A DNA stretch of 64,000 bases from Coprococcus ammoniilyticus (GCF_025567345.1 NZ_JAOQJS010000006.1:248001-312000), one strand, 5' to 3'. Positions 34,242 to 42,782 are shown, counted from the stretch's first letter. The notes: generated by a model not told the origin, from the sequence alone. A program made the numbers and translations.

Positions 34242-35858
34242 TTAGGCTTCTTCGTGGGCGAGTGCCGCAGCAACAAAGCCTTTGAAAAGCGGATGTGCTT
34301 TATTTGGTCTGGACTTGAATTCCGGATGCGCCTGAGTTCCGATGAACCAAGGATGATCCGGAATCTCGATCATCTCAACGATGTGACCGTCAGGAGAGAG
34401 ACCAACCAGTTCCATACCATTATCTGTTAAAGCCTTACGGTAGTCATTGTTGACTTCATATCTATGTCTGTGACGCTCATGGATATATTCTGTGCCATAG
34501 AGCTCATAGGATTTGGAATCTTTGCTGAGTACACATGGGTAAGAACCAAGTCTTAATGTTCCACCGAGGTCTGTTACATCATGCTGATTCGGCATGATAT
34601 GAATAACCTGATGGAAAGAGTTCGGATTGAATTCTGAACTGTGGGCATCTGCATAACCAAGGACATGTCTTGCAAATTCAACGATCGTGAGCTGCATACC
34701 GAGACACAGACCAAGGTAAGGAACCTTTTTCTCTCTTGCATACCGGATCGCTGTGATCATGCCTTCGATACCTCTGTCACCAAAACCGCCCGGAACAAGG
34801 ATTCCATCGACGTCACTCAGTGTTTCTTCCACATTTTCAGGAGTTACAAGTTCAGAATCTACCCATTTGATCTCGACCTCGGCATCGTTTGCAACACCGG
34901 CATGCTTTAAGGATTCAACAACGGAAATGTATGCATCATGCAGTGAGACATATTTGCCGACGAGAGCAACACGAACCTTTTTTTCCGGATTCTTCCAGGC
35001 AGTGATCATATCATTCCATTCCTTCCATGCATGTGGTTCCGGAGCAGGACAATCCATATGTAAGCATTTGCATACAACATCAGCGAGATGCTCTTTCTCC
35101 ATAGCGAGAGGAACTTCATATAATACATCAACATCCAGATTCTGGATGACATTCTGGCTAGGTACATTACAGAATAATGCAATCTTATCCTTTAAGCCCT
35201 GATCCAGTGGATAATCAGAACGGCAGACCAGAATATCCGGCTGGATACCCATTCCCTGCAGGTTCTTAACACTCGCCTGCGTTGGCTTTGTCTTTAATTC
35301 ACCGGAAGCTTTCAGATAAGGAATCAGAGTAACGTGGATCATAATGCAATTCTCATGTCCGACATCATGTGTGAACTGACGGATCGCCTCTAAGAAAGGC
35401 TGGCTCTCGATATCACCGACTGTACCGCCAATTTCGATGATCGCAACCTCGGTATCCTTTGCATCCGGATTCCGATAGAAGCGCTCTTTGATTTCATTTG
35501 TTATATGTGGAACTACCTGTACGGTGTGTCCGCCGAAGTCGCCGTGGCGTTCTTTCTGTAAGATACTCCAGTAGATCTTACCGGTCGTAACATTCGAATT
35601 CTTATTCAGACTTTCATCGATAAAACGCTCATAATGACCAAGATCCAGATCAGTCTCCGCACCATCATCGGTTACGAATACTTCACCATGCTGGATCGGG
35701 TTCATAGTACCCGGATCCATGTTGATGTATGGATCGAATTTCTGGCTGGTAACCTTGTAGCCTCTCATTTTGAGCAGACGACCAAGGGAGGCAGCAGTGA
35801 TACCTTTACCAAGACCGGATACGACACCGCCTGTGACAAACACGTACTTAATAGGCAT
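34242..35858 (-). CDS. pyrG: CTP synthase
   Basis: A 538-residue CTP synthase that aminates UTP to CTP with glutamine. The synthase domain starts IKYVFVTGGVVSGLGKG and has the metal and ATP sites EIGGTVGDIESQPFLEAIRQ. The glutaminase domain has GGFGDRGIEG, the nucleophile GLCLGMQL and the C-terminal HPEFKSRP. Start 35858 lies after AGGAGGAAATT. The open frame continues to 35939 without support. Complete and of normal length. The long palindrome C lies at its 3' end. Confidence 0.97.
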   Translation of the reverse strand: MPIKYVFVTGGVVSGLGKGITAASLGRLLKMRGYKVTSQKFDPYINMDPGTMNPIQHGEVFVTDDGAETDLDLGHYERFIDESLNKNSNVTTGKIYWSILQKERHGDFGGHTVQVVPHITNEIKERFYRNPDAKDTEVAIIEIGGTVGDIESQPFLEAIRQFTHDVGHENCIMIHVTLIPYLKASGELKTKPTQASVKNLQGMGIQPDILVCRSDYPLDQGLKDKIALFCNVPSQNVIQNLDVDVLYEVPLAMEKEHLADVVCKCLHMDCPAPEPHAWKEWNDMITAWKNPEKKVRVALVGKYVSLHDAYISVVESLKHAGVANDAEVEIKWVDSELVTPENVEETLSDVDGILVPGGFGDRGIEGMITAIRYAREKKVPYLGLCLGMQLTIVEFARHVLGYADAHSSEFNPNSFHQVIHIMPNQHDVTDLGGTLRLGSYPCVLSKDSKSYELYGTEYIHERHRHRYEVNNDYRKALTDNGMELVGLSPDGHIVEMIEIPDHPWFIGTQAHPEFKSRPNKAHPLFKGFVAAALAHEEA

Positions 35859-36118
35859 AATAATTTCCTCCTGATATATTCTAAAAACGCATAGACATAC
35901 GCTCTCATTAAAAAAACACTCATTATTATACGAGAGCATTTTTCAAAAGTCAATCAGCCGTATCGAAAAACAGGATGTATCCGGCATAAAAATATGGTAT
36001 GATAGTATATAAGAAGTCAAACTTAATAAAATTATGGAAAATTATTCACGAACTTTAGAAAATAAAGTGAAAAATATACATTTGGCAGGAAAATGAAGTG
36101 AGAAGACGGGAGATCTCG

Positions 36119-37924
36119 ATGGGAGCAATTCAGTTTATCCATATCAGTGATGTGAATATCGGACGAAAATCAGACAAATTACTGTTCGGACAGACCTGTG
36201 AAAAGGACGGGATAACGACCTTGAAACAGGTTGTTTCTGATGCAGGAAAATTACAGGCTGATTTTGTATTTATCACAGGGGATCTCTTTGACCATCCGGC
36301 AACAGAAGAAGATCTTGCGTGGATTGATGAGATATTTCTGCCGCTTGATAAAACGGCGGTCATTTATTGTCAGGGAGATCATGATTACATGAAATCAGAT
36401 AGTGCACTTACGGGCTATTCTTTCCGGTCAAATATTTATGTGGCAGGCTGCAGCGAGTATCGGAATCCGGTTCCGGCAGGCTCTGCAATATATGGAGTAA
36501 AACATGAAAATGCAACTGCCATGATCGATGTTATCCGGTTTCCGAAAAAAAATGCGGTACTTTATTGTGCCGGCTATTATAGTGCCGGAGCGCAGATGGC
36601 AGTTTTAGATGAACTGACACCGGCGGATGATGAGATGACAAATATTCTGCTGGCTCATGCCGGAAATCATGGCGCGATACCGATCGATTATCCGACAATC
36701 CGGAAAGCAGGATTTGATTATATCGGATTAGGACATGAAGCTTCCTATAAAAATATGTACAATGGCAGGATTTGTTATCCGGGTGTATTGGAACCGGACA
36801 ATAACAGGGAGACCGGACCGCATGGCTATGTGCAGGGAAAGTTATCAGATGGCGTGGTATCGGTACGGCTTGTGCCTGCATCACAAAAAGAATATAAGAC
36901 GATCCGCTATCCGGTCAGTAATTATATGTCAGATGAAGAACTGGCAGATGAATTGCATCGTATTATTGCAAGAGAGGGAGAAAAAAATATTTATTCGATC
37001 TATCTGGTACGACCGGAAAAATGTGAGAAGTCCTTTCATTTGCAGGAAGCACTGGCCACTTACCGGATTGCCGCGCTGATCGGAGAAGTGTATCAGCGTG
37101 AGGATTATGATGAATACAGAAAAGCAAACCGAGGAAATGCATTTGGACGATTGCTTGATAAACTGGATGCCGACTCTCCGATCCGGGAGGATGGGGCGAA
37201 GCTGGCAGTTGACCTCGTTATAGAACGATCAAAGATATACACCAGAAGCAGCCGGAAAATGAATGACCGGCTTTATGAGGAAACGATCCGGGTAGTGCTT
37301 GAGAATCTGAAACAGGATATGGATAAACTCCGTACCTCAAAGGATATTCAGGCATATGAACAGGCAAAGGAACGGCTGGCAGAAAGTCCGGATGTACTGG
37401 AACGCTTAAATGAAGCATGGGCAATGGAACGGAAGAACAAACTGGAGATTCTGACTGTCCGGAACAATCAGGCGCAGATCGTACCAAGACACAGAAGCAA
37501 ATGGATACGAACCGGTATCCGTGCCGCCATTGTTCCATTTGTCATATTCTGTATCATGGCATTGTTCCTGATGCCACGGGCGTACATTCAAATGTCAGAG
37601 CGTATGAATGGTACAGATGTGGTTCGTTTTCTGGTTACATCAATACTTGCGATCGTGCTCTGCTTTGTGATCGGTTACGTATTTGCACGACTGATCGATC
37701 AGAATAAGGCAGACGGAATACGAAAAGAACGCGCAGATGCAGAACGGCTTGAACGCGAGCTGGCTGCAAAAGGCGAGCAGCTTCACGAAGTCAGAACCGG
37801 ATATCAGTTACAGGATACAAAGCGGCGGGAGATCCAGTCGGATGTGAATGCCAGAGAAGATCTTGTGGCGCAGACGATCTATAAGCTTCAGGTGATGGAA
37901 GAAGCGATGCGGATGTTAGAATAA
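36119..37924 (+). CDS. Metallophosphoesterase with altered metal motifs and two membrane helices (YhaO/SbcD-like)
   Basis: A 601-residue protein. The N-terminal 240 residues follow the calcineurin/SbcD pattern: FIHISDVNIG, DFVFITGDLFDHP, QGDHDYM, LLAHAG and IGLGHEAS. Two metal positions differ from the consensus: Asn replaces His in DxH, and Asp replaces Asn in GNHD. The middle is helical and resembles the YhaO C-terminal region. Two membrane helices (about 467-488 and 500-525) precede a C-terminal coiled coil. Start ATG 36119 has GGGAG six bases upstream. Whether it cuts DNA is doubtful; it may be a membrane-tethered, possibly inactive relative of a repair nuclease. Confidence 0.78.
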   Translation: MGAIQFIHISDVNIGRKSDKLLFGQTCEKDGITTLKQVVSDAGKLQADFVFITGDLFDHPATEEDLAWIDEIFLPLDKTAVIYCQGDHDYMKSDSALTGYSFRSNIYVAGCSEYRNPVPAGSAIYGVKHENATAMIDVIRFPKKNAVLYCAGYYSAGAQMAVLDELTPADDEMTNILLAHAGNHGAIPIDYPTIRKAGFDYIGLGHEASYKNMYNGRICYPGVLEPDNNRETGPHGYVQGKLSDGVVSVRLVPASQKEYKTIRYPVSNYMSDEELADELHRIIAREGEKNIYSIYLVRPEKCEKSFHLQEALATYRIAALIGEVYQREDYDEYRKANRGNAFGRLLDKLDADSPIREDGAKLAVDLVIERSKIYTRSSRKMNDRLYEETIRVVLENLKQDMDKLRTSKDIQAYEQAKERLAESPDVLERLNEAWAMERKNKLEILTVRNNQAQIVPRHRSKWIRTGIRAAIVPFVIFCIMALFLMPRAYIQMSERMNGTDVVRFLVTSILAIVLCFVIGYVFARLIDQNKADGIRKERADAERLERELAAKGEQLHEVRTGYQLQDTKRREIQSDVNAREDLVAQTIYKLQVMEEAMRMLE

Positions 37925-37933
37925 AAAAGAAAA

Positions 37934-37960
37934 AGGGCACTTGAAAAACAGGTACCCTAG
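37934..37960. terminator. Hairpin between convergent phosphoesterase and spmB
   Basis: AGGGCACTTG and CAGGTACCCT pair with two mismatches across a short A-rich loop. It overlaps the spmB stop codon. T-tracts are present on the minus strand. Confidence 0.5.
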
Positions 37961-38481
37961 GATACTAACATATTTGCCAGCAGGATACTTACGACGATCC
38001 CTGCACCGAGAGACAACAGGGCGCAGGGGATGATATATCGGGATTTGCGGACTTTGGCAGCCATCAGATATACAGACATCGTATAGAATAAAGATTCCGT
38101 ACAGCTAAGGATAATGGCAGCGGTGAGTCCTTCTCTGGAATCAGGTCCATAGTCGTTAAAGATATTTAGCATCAGACTGGTGGCAGACCCGGAGGAGAAC
38201 AGCTTCGTTATAATGACGGGGATCACACAATCCGGGGTATGTATGAGAGAAGCAATCGGCTTCAGAGCGGTTGTGATCAGGCCAAGGGCACCGGAATCAT
38301 TCAGGATTCGCACAGCCACAAATAGGCCGATCAATGTTGGAACTAATTCGACTACGATCTTCATTCCGTCAAATGCTCCGTCAATAAAATCTTCATAGAC
38401 ATTCGTCTTTTTAATACAGCCGTATAACACAACAGCAAATATGACCATTGGGATGATACTGTTTGAGATTGTTGTCAGCAT
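37957..38481 (-). CDS. spmB: Spore maturation protein B
   Basis: A 174-residue membrane protein of the nucleoside-recognition (Gate) family with SpmB features: YEDFIDGAFDGMKIVVELVP, ALKPIASLIHTPDC and KLFSSGSATSLMLNIF. With SpmA it is needed for dehydration of the spore core in Bacillus. GGAGGCTTGTC precedes the ATG. In most genomes spmA and spmB are adjacent; here 294 bases filled by palindrome E separate them. Confidence 0.92.
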   Translation of the reverse strand: MLTTISNSIIPMVIFAVVLYGCIKKTNVYEDFIDGAFDGMKIVVELVPTLIGLFVAVRILNDSGALGLITTALKPIASLIHTPDCVIPVIITKLFSSGSATSLMLNIFNDYGPDSREGLTAAIILSCTESLFYTMSVYLMAAKVRKSRYIIPCALLSLGAGIVVSILLANMLVS

Positions 38482-38499
38482 GACAAGCCTCCATTAAGA

Positions 38500-38711
38500 T
38501 TCTGTGTATGTTTATTTCGTTTTGGCAGGTTATTTAGCAGACATGTCGATTTTGAAAGTCAACTGCGCTGTCTATTATGAGTTTTCTACGCGAACTCGCC
38601 TGTAAACAGGCTCAAACATGCTTCGAAAACTCAAACGATGCTCGTTGACTTTTCCAAAATCAGACATACGTCTGCGATAAATAACTTGCCAAACCGAAAT
38701 ATATACACAGA
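38500..38711. repeat. Long imperfect palindrome E between spmA and spmB
   Basis: TCTGTGTATG and TTTCGTTTTGGCAGG on the left pair with CTTGCCAAACCGAAAT and ATACACAGA on the right. GATTTTGAAAGTCAAC pairs with GTTGACTTTTCCAAAATC. The centre is CCTGTAAACAGG at about 38605, midway. The core has AACTCG...GGCTCAAACATG, like palindrome B. It sits within the spm operon, transcribed leftward. Confidence 0.87.
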
Positions 38712-38775
38712 TATATTCTGTATTATGAAAGTCAACTGCGCTGCTTATTAAAGATTTCTAAGTGAACTCGCCGCT
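38712..38775. repeat. Truncated half copy of palindrome E
   Basis: GAAAGTCAACTGCGCTG, TTATTA, TTTCTA and GAACTCGCC repeat the left half of palindrome E in the same orientation. They stop right at the spmA stop codon. It looks like the remnant of a second insertion or a partial duplication. Confidence 0.7.
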
Positions 38776-39354
38776 TCATTTTCCTCGTTTGTTAATAATG
38801 ACAGCCAGCAGGACGGCGACGGCGGTGGAGCAGACGGTTGCGATGATGCCGGGCAGGATAATGGCGGTAGGATGTTCAGAACCATAGGTTGCACGATAGG
38901 CAATGATATTTACCGGAATCAGTTGCAGCGAAGAAATATTCAGGATCAGGAAGACGCACATTTCTCGACTGGCAGATTTGCTTCCCTTGTTGTCCTTAGC
39001 CAGTTCCTGCATCGCCTTTAGTGCCGGCGGTGTTGCAGCCCACCCAAGCCCTACAATATTTGCAATGATGTTCGTACACATATATTCATATGCCGGATGC
39101 TCCGGGGAAAGTCTCGGAAATAAGAATCTCATGACAGGGGACATTTTCGATGACCATTTCTTCATCAGACCGGTGCGTTCTGCAATCTTCATAATTCCAC
39201 ACCACATCGTAACAATTCCAAGCATGGTGATACAGAGCGAAACGGCGTCACTCCCGGCATCAATGATACCTGCATTCACATCTTCCATATGCCCGGTCAG
39301 AAGTGCGGTGATAATACCGACTAAGATCATGGCAGCCCAGATCAGATTAATCAT
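38776..39354 (-). CDS. spmA: Spore maturation protein A
   Basis: A 192-residue membrane protein of the nucleoside-recognition family with SpmA blocks: MINLIWAAMILVGIITAL, TMWCGIMKIAERTGLM, NIVGLGWAATPPALKAMQ and CVFLILNISSLQLIPVNIIA. It acts with SpmB in spore core dehydration. It is upstream of spmB on the minus strand; the half palindrome abuts its stop codon. Its presence supports a spore-forming host. Confidence 0.93.
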   Translation of the reverse strand: MINLIWAAMILVGIITALLTGHMEDVNAGIIDAGSDAVSLCITMLGIVTMWCGIMKIAERTGLMKKWSSKMSPVMRFLFPRLSPEHPAYEYMCTNIIANIVGLGWAATPPALKAMQELAKDNKGSKSASREMCVFLILNISSLQLIPVNIIAYRATYGSEHPTAIILPGIIATVCSTAVAVLLAVIINKRGK

Positions 39355-39463
39355 AGAATCCCCTTTGATTTTGCTGTTACATAATGAATATATGCGGGGG
39401 GATGGGGAAGATATGCTATAGTATTATTAGTTTAAAATCTATATAAAACAAATTTTGCCTATT

Positions 39464-39498
39464 TTATTATTGCAATAATATTAAAATTAAGATAAAAT
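39464..39498 (+). promoter_or_regulatory. Promoter and operator of the toxin-antitoxin pair
   Basis: TTGCAA (39470-39475), 17 bases, TAAAAT (39493-39498). The -35 lies in the perfect palindrome ATTATTGCAATAAT (39466-39479). A second inverted repeat, TAAC-GATAA-GTTA, follows. The antitoxin would bind these and repress its own operon, as is usual for the family. Confidence 0.65.
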
Positions 39499-39549
39499 AA
39501 CGATAAGTTATTAGCTCCAAGGAGCATCGAACAAAAAGGAGTGATAAAA

Positions 39550-39810
39550 ATGATACAGATTAGACCGGTTTCAGATCTTAGAAATAAGTTCCCTGAAATT
39601 GAAACAATTGTGAATAGTGGAAAGCCTGTATATTTAACGAAAAATGGATATGGGGCGATGGTTGTTTTAAGTATGGAAGAGTATGCTAATCTTACAGAGA
39701 ATGTTGAAATGAAACTTGATGAAGCTGACAGACAGGCAAAAGCGACAGATAAAAGACTTTCACATGAAGAAGTATTTAGCAAAGCAAGGAGTGTGATAGA
39801 TGCAAGATAA
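39550..39810 (+). CDS. Phd/YefM-family antitoxin
   Basis: An 86-residue protein with the YefM/Phd N-terminal DNA-binding fold: IRPVSDLRNKFPEIETIV, GKPVYLTKNGYGAMVVLSME and EYANL. The C-terminal tail is a charged helix that would neutralise the toxin. ATG 39550 follows AAAAAGGAG; the GTG at 39541 is within the ribosome site. The stop lies inside the toxin gene (11-base overlap), so the two are translationally coupled. Confidence 0.92.
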   Translation: MIQIRPVSDLRNKFPEIETIVNSGKPVYLTKNGYGAMVVLSMEEYANLTENVEMKLDEADRQAKATDKRLSHEEVFSKARSVIDAR

Positions 39811-40117
39811 AATCTACAAGTTAAGATATTTGCCACTTTTTGAACAGGATTTGCTTGATACAGTGAATTATATTTCGAAGGTTTTAAAAAATGAAGAAGC
39901 GGCAATGCGACTGATAAATGATGTTGAAACAGCAATATTAGCCAGATTAAACAATCCGGTAGCGTTTGAACCATATCATTCCAGAAAAAAACGTGAATAT
40001 CCATATTACCGGATTTATGTGAGAAATTATGTAATTTATTATGTGGTAATTGATGATGTTATGGAAGTACGACGGTTATTGTATGGTGCAAGAAATATAG
40101 AAAATTTGTTAAATTAA
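39800..40117 (+). CDS. RelE/ParE-family toxin
   Basis: A 105-residue toxin-fold protein: YKLRYLPLFEQDLLDTVNYI, NNPVAFEPYHSRKKREYP, YRIYVRNYVIYYVVIDDVME, then VRRLLYGARN. The strand pattern and the C-terminal VRRLLYGARN match RelE/ParE proteins, which either cut mRNA on the ribosome (RelE) or poison gyrase (ParE). Sequence alone does not decide between the two. AAGGAG within the antitoxin gene serves ATG 39800. Confidence 0.9.
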   Translation: MQDKIYKLRYLPLFEQDLLDTVNYISKVLKNEEAAMRLINDVETAILARLNNPVAFEPYHSRKKREYPYYRIYVRNYVIYYVVIDDVMEVRRLLYGARNIENLLN

Positions 40118-40172
40118 TACATATAAAAAGAGCAGTAAAATTATCAGGTTTACTGCTCTTTTTATATGTATT
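40115..40172. terminator. Long hairpin terminator after the toxin gene
   Basis: AATACATATAAAAAGAGCAG (to TAAA) pairs perfectly with TTTACTGCTCTTTTTATATG (to TATT), giving about 24 bp of stem with a nine-base loop. Confidence 0.9.
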
Positions 40173-40194
40173 CGTCTCAATCATTCTGTAATAT

Positions 40195-40224
40195 GTCACA
40201 TTTTTACATTTCCCCCATAAAGTA
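40195..40224 (+). promoter_or_regulatory. Putative mother-cell sporulation promoter (SigE/SigK type)
   Basis: GTCACATT is followed after 13 bases by CATAAAGTA, which fits the CATAnnnTA -10 of SigK and the GTCATATT-like -35 of mother-cell sigma factors. It lies 42 bases before cotJA. In Bacillus cotJ is driven by SigE, which agrees with the class. Confidence 0.55.
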
Positions 40225-40265
40225 TAGAGAGATGAATAATATGCAAATTCAGGAGGTATATTCAT

Positions 40266-40589
40266 TTGGAACAGTATAGAAACTGCAACAGAAATGGCGG
40301 CAGATATCCTGCTCAGCCAAATCTCATGATGCAATATGCAAATAACCGCAATGCCTCTTCCTGCAATGGAAACCGTCAGGGCACAGGCGGATGTTCTTCC
40401 AGACAGGATCATTGCGAAACAACAAGAAAGGATGTCGAGACCTGTGGCAGATTCAGTCCGCATCCGGTTGGTATGGCGTATGTGCCAAGTCAGGAATTTG
40501 GGGAACTCTATGATGCGAAAAAGGGTCTGTGCGAAGGAACCATGTTCCCGGATCTGAATCTGATCTTTTGTGGTGTAAGGGGGAAATAG
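40266..40589 (+). CDS. cotJA: Spore coat protein CotJA
   Basis: A 107-residue protein. The first 60 residues are low in complexity and rich in Asn, Gln and Cys. The C-terminal half has the CotJA signature HPVGMAYVPSQEFGELYD, KGLCEGTMFPDLNLIF and a final CGVRGK. It starts at TTG 40266 with AGGAGGT eight bases upstream; no ATG fits. First gene of the cotJ operon, whose products are deposited on the spore. Confidence 0.92.
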   Translation: MEQYRNCNRNGGRYPAQPNLMMQYANNRNASSCNGNRQGTGGCSSRQDHCETTRKDVETCGRFSPHPVGMAYVPSQEFGELYDAKKGLCEGTMFPDLNLIFCGVRGK

Positions 40590-40592
40590 GCA

Positions 40593-40856
40593 ATGAATAA
40601 TATGAACAAACAGCAGCTCTTTGCCTTTATAACAGAAGTGTCCTTCGCGTTGGATGACATTTCCCTGTATCTGGACACTCACCCGGAATGTCCGAAGGCA
40701 CTGGCAGCATACAGCAATTATAAAGCAATGCGGCAGCAGGCAGTCCGCGAATACACGACCGCCTATGGTCCATTGAACCGATATCAGGTAAATGATGACA
40801 ATTATTTTGACTGGGTTGACAAACCTTGGCCATGGGAAAGGGAGTGTGGTTGTTAA
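40593..40856 (+). CDS. cotJB: Spore coat protein CotJB
   Basis: An 87-residue protein with the CotJB patterns FAFITEVSFALDDISLYLDT, ALAAYSNYKAMRQQAV, YGPL and the aromatic end FDWVDKPWPWE. Three bases separate it from cotJA, and the stop TAA is directly followed by the cotJC ATG. AAGGGGGAAA precedes the ATG. Confidence 0.93.
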   Translation: MNNMNKQQLFAFITEVSFALDDISLYLDTHPECPKALAAYSNYKAMRQQAVREYTTAYGPLNRYQVNDDNYFDWVDKPWPWERECGC

Positions 40857-41486
40857 ATGTGGATCTATGAAAAAAGATTACAGTTTCCGGTAAATATCAA
40901 AGAGACAAATGCACAGCTTGCACAGGCGATAATCTCACAATACGGCGGACCGGATGGTGAAATGGGTGCATCTATGCGGTACCTGTCCCAGCGTTATGCG
41001 ATGCCGGACAATAAGGTGAAAGCAATTCTTACCGATATCGGTACAGAGGAGCTGGGACATCTGGAGATCGTTGCCACGATCATCTACCAGCTTACCTGCC
41101 GGTTATCGATCGAGGAGATTAAGGCATCGGGATTTGACAAATATTACATCGATCACACCTTAGGAATCTGGCCGCAGGCAGCAGGCGGCATTCCATTTAA
41201 CGCCTGCGAATTCCAGAGCAAGGGTGATCCGATCACGGATCTTTTCGAAGATATGGCAGCAGAGCAGAAAGCCCGGTCGACTTATGACAATATCCTGCGT
41301 CTCTGCAAGGACTATCCGGATGTATATGAGCCGATCAAATTCCTTCGTGAACGTGAGATCGCACATTTCCAGCGTTTCGGTGAAAGCCTTGGCATTGTCC
41401 GTGACAAGATGGATACAAAGAACTTCTATGCATTTAACTCAGCATTTGATACAAGTGCTCCATGCGTGGAGAAATGCGGGAAGTAG
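40857..41486 (+). CDS. cotJC: Spore coat protein CotJC (manganese-catalase-like)
   Basis: A 209-residue four-helix ferritin-like protein of the manganese catalase family: IISQYGGPDGEMGASMRYLS, DIGTEELGHLEIVATIIYQL, FEDMAAEQKARSTYDNIL and FLREREIAHFQRFGES. The glutamates and histidines of the dimanganese site (EEx2H, ExxH) are intact. It may protect the spore surface from peroxide. A strong terminator follows 47 bases after its stop. Confidence 0.94.
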   Translation: MWIYEKRLQFPVNIKETNAQLAQAIISQYGGPDGEMGASMRYLSQRYAMPDNKVKAILTDIGTEELGHLEIVATIIYQLTCRLSIEEIKASGFDKYYIDHTLGIWPQAAGGIPFNACEFQSKGDPITDLFEDMAAEQKARSTYDNILRLCKDYPDVYEPIKFLREREIAHFQRFGESLGIVRDKMDTKNFYAFNSAFDTSAPCVEKCGK

Positions 41487-41532
41487 AAGATAGCAGCTAC
41501 CGGTTATTTATTATATAGTAGAGACAGAAGCA

Positions 41533-41585
41533 GAAAAATCAGGCAGCAATCCTGAATCGGGGATATCAAGCTGCCTGATTTTTTC
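41533..41585 (+). terminator. Terminator of the cotJ operon
   Basis: AAAAATCAGGCAGC pairs with GCTGCCTGATTTTTT around a 22-base loop. Confidence 0.85.
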
Positions 41586-41604
41586 ACAATGTATATTATT
41601 GAGA

Positions 41605-41650
41605 ATAATTCTTGAAAAGAATTATAAATTTATTCGGTTTGTGGTATAAT
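41605..41650 (+). promoter_or_regulatory. Promoter with a 9-3-9 inverted repeat over the -35
   Basis: ATAATTCTT-GAA-AAGAATTAT (41605-41625) is a perfect inverted repeat. It overlaps a weak -35 TTATAA, which is 17 bases from TATAAT (41645-41650). The AT-rich form is compatible with a Fur/PerR-type or other redox regulator; the regulator is not identified. Confidence 0.6.
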
Positions 41651-41719
41651 GAATATAAAATTATTTGTTTGCAAGGATGAAAAAACAAATCGTATTTTGT
41701 AAAAGGGAGGTACAAGCAT

Positions 41720-42340
41720 ATGGACAAAAAAGCAATCTATAATTTATCCTATGGTGTATTCATGTTGTCCACCAGATCAGGGGAGAAGGTAAATGGCTGC
41801 ATCACAAATACATGTATGCAGGTGGCAGGTAATCCGGTTCGGGTTGCAATATCTGTATTAAACACGAATTATACATGTGATCTGTTGAAAGAGAGCGGGA
41901 TATTCGCCTTAAGTATTCTGGATCAGACCTGCTCATTTGCGACGATAAAACATTTCGGGTTCCAGTCCGGCAGAGATGTGGATAAATTCGCAGATCTGCA
42001 AATGCCAAAGGACTGCAATGACATTCCGTATATGGGATGGAATGCCTGTGCCGTGATCAGCGGAAAAGTAGTAGAACAGCACGACCTTGGCACACATACG
42101 TTATTTATCGCAGAAGTCGTAGATGCCAAGCTGATCAATGAAAATGCACCGCTGACTTATGCGGATTATCAGACAAAGGTAAAACCAAAAGCAGAACCGA
42201 AAGCCCAGGACAAGAAGATTGTAGGCTGGCGCTGTCGTATCTGTAATTATGTATATGAAGGAAGCGAGCTGCCGGCAGATTTCACTTGCCCGATATGTGG
42301 ACATGGGGTAGAGGATTTTGAGCCAGTGTATGAGGCGTAA
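41720..42340 (+). CDS. Flavin reductase-rubredoxin fusion (high-molecular-weight rubredoxin)
   Basis: A 206-residue protein. Residues 1-155 form a flavin-reductase-like FMN domain (LSTRSGEKVNGCITNTCMQV, ISVLNTNYTCDLL, GRDVDKFADL). A Lys/Pro-rich linker leads to a rubredoxin domain with two CxxC pairs (WRCRICNYVYEG and FTCPICGHG). Such fusions pass electrons from NAD(P)H oxidoreductases to oxygen- or peroxide-reducing flavoproteins in anaerobes. GGGAGG precedes the ATG. The next gene is a second FMN protein, probably in the same operon. Confidence 0.94.
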   Translation: MDKKAIYNLSYGVFMLSTRSGEKVNGCITNTCMQVAGNPVRVAISVLNTNYTCDLLKESGIFALSILDQTCSFATIKHFGFQSGRDVDKFADLQMPKDCNDIPYMGWNACAVISGKVVEQHDLGTHTLFIAEVVDAKLINENAPLTYADYQTKVKPKAEPKAQDKKIVGWRCRICNYVYEGSELPADFTCPICGHGVEDFEPVYEA

Positions 42341-42375
42341 GCTATTAAAAAGCTTATAAACAGGAGGACAATGCT

Positions 42376-42768
42376 ATGGAACGAGTAGCAAAATTTCTAA
42401 AGGACGCAGAAACTTATTATTTAGCAACTGTAGAGGGTGACCAGCCAAGAGTCAGACCATTTGGAACTGCCCATATTTTTGAAGGCAAGTTATACATACA
42501 GACAGGCAAAGTAAAAAATGTATCAAAGCAGATCCATGCAAATCCGAAGGTTGAGATCTGTGCTTTTATGAATGGAGAATGGCTTCGTGTGGCAGGAGAA
42601 CTGGTGGAAGATGACCGCAGAGAAGCAAGACAGTCTATGCTGGATGCATACCCTTCATTACAGAAGATGTATTCCGCAGATGATGGTAACACCGAGGTAT
42701 TTTATTTTAAGAATGCCACAGCAACATTCTCATCATTTACACATGAGCCGGAAGTTGTGAGGTTCTAA
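42376..42768 (+). CDS. Pyridoxamine 5'-phosphate oxidase-family FMN protein
   Basis: A 130-residue split-barrel flavoprotein with TYYLATVEGDQPRVRPFGTA, KLYIQTGKVKNVSKQIHANP and EICAFMNGEWLRVAGELVED. These are typical of small PNPOx-like FMN-binding proteins (not of true PdxH). Substrate unknown. AGGAGG lies upstream of the ATG. It shares the operon with the rubredoxin fusion, suggesting a role in oxygen or redox defence. Confidence 0.9.
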   Translation: MERVAKFLKDAETYYLATVEGDQPRVRPFGTAHIFEGKLYIQTGKVKNVSKQIHANPKVEICAFMNGEWLRVAGELVEDDRREARQSMLDAYPSLQKMYSADDGNTEVFYFKNATATFSSFTHEPEVVRF

Positions 42769-42782
42769 ATGTATTACATGGT

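Noticed and set aside
33957..34430. A 157-codon plus-strand frame at the end of pyrG
   Set aside because: It covers palindrome C and the antisense of pyrG, so it is a chance frame.
39550..40117. Toxin-antitoxin pair seen as part of a prophage or genomic island
   Set aside because: The flanking genes are ordinary spore genes (spmA, cotJ) and no integrase or attachment repeat is visible.
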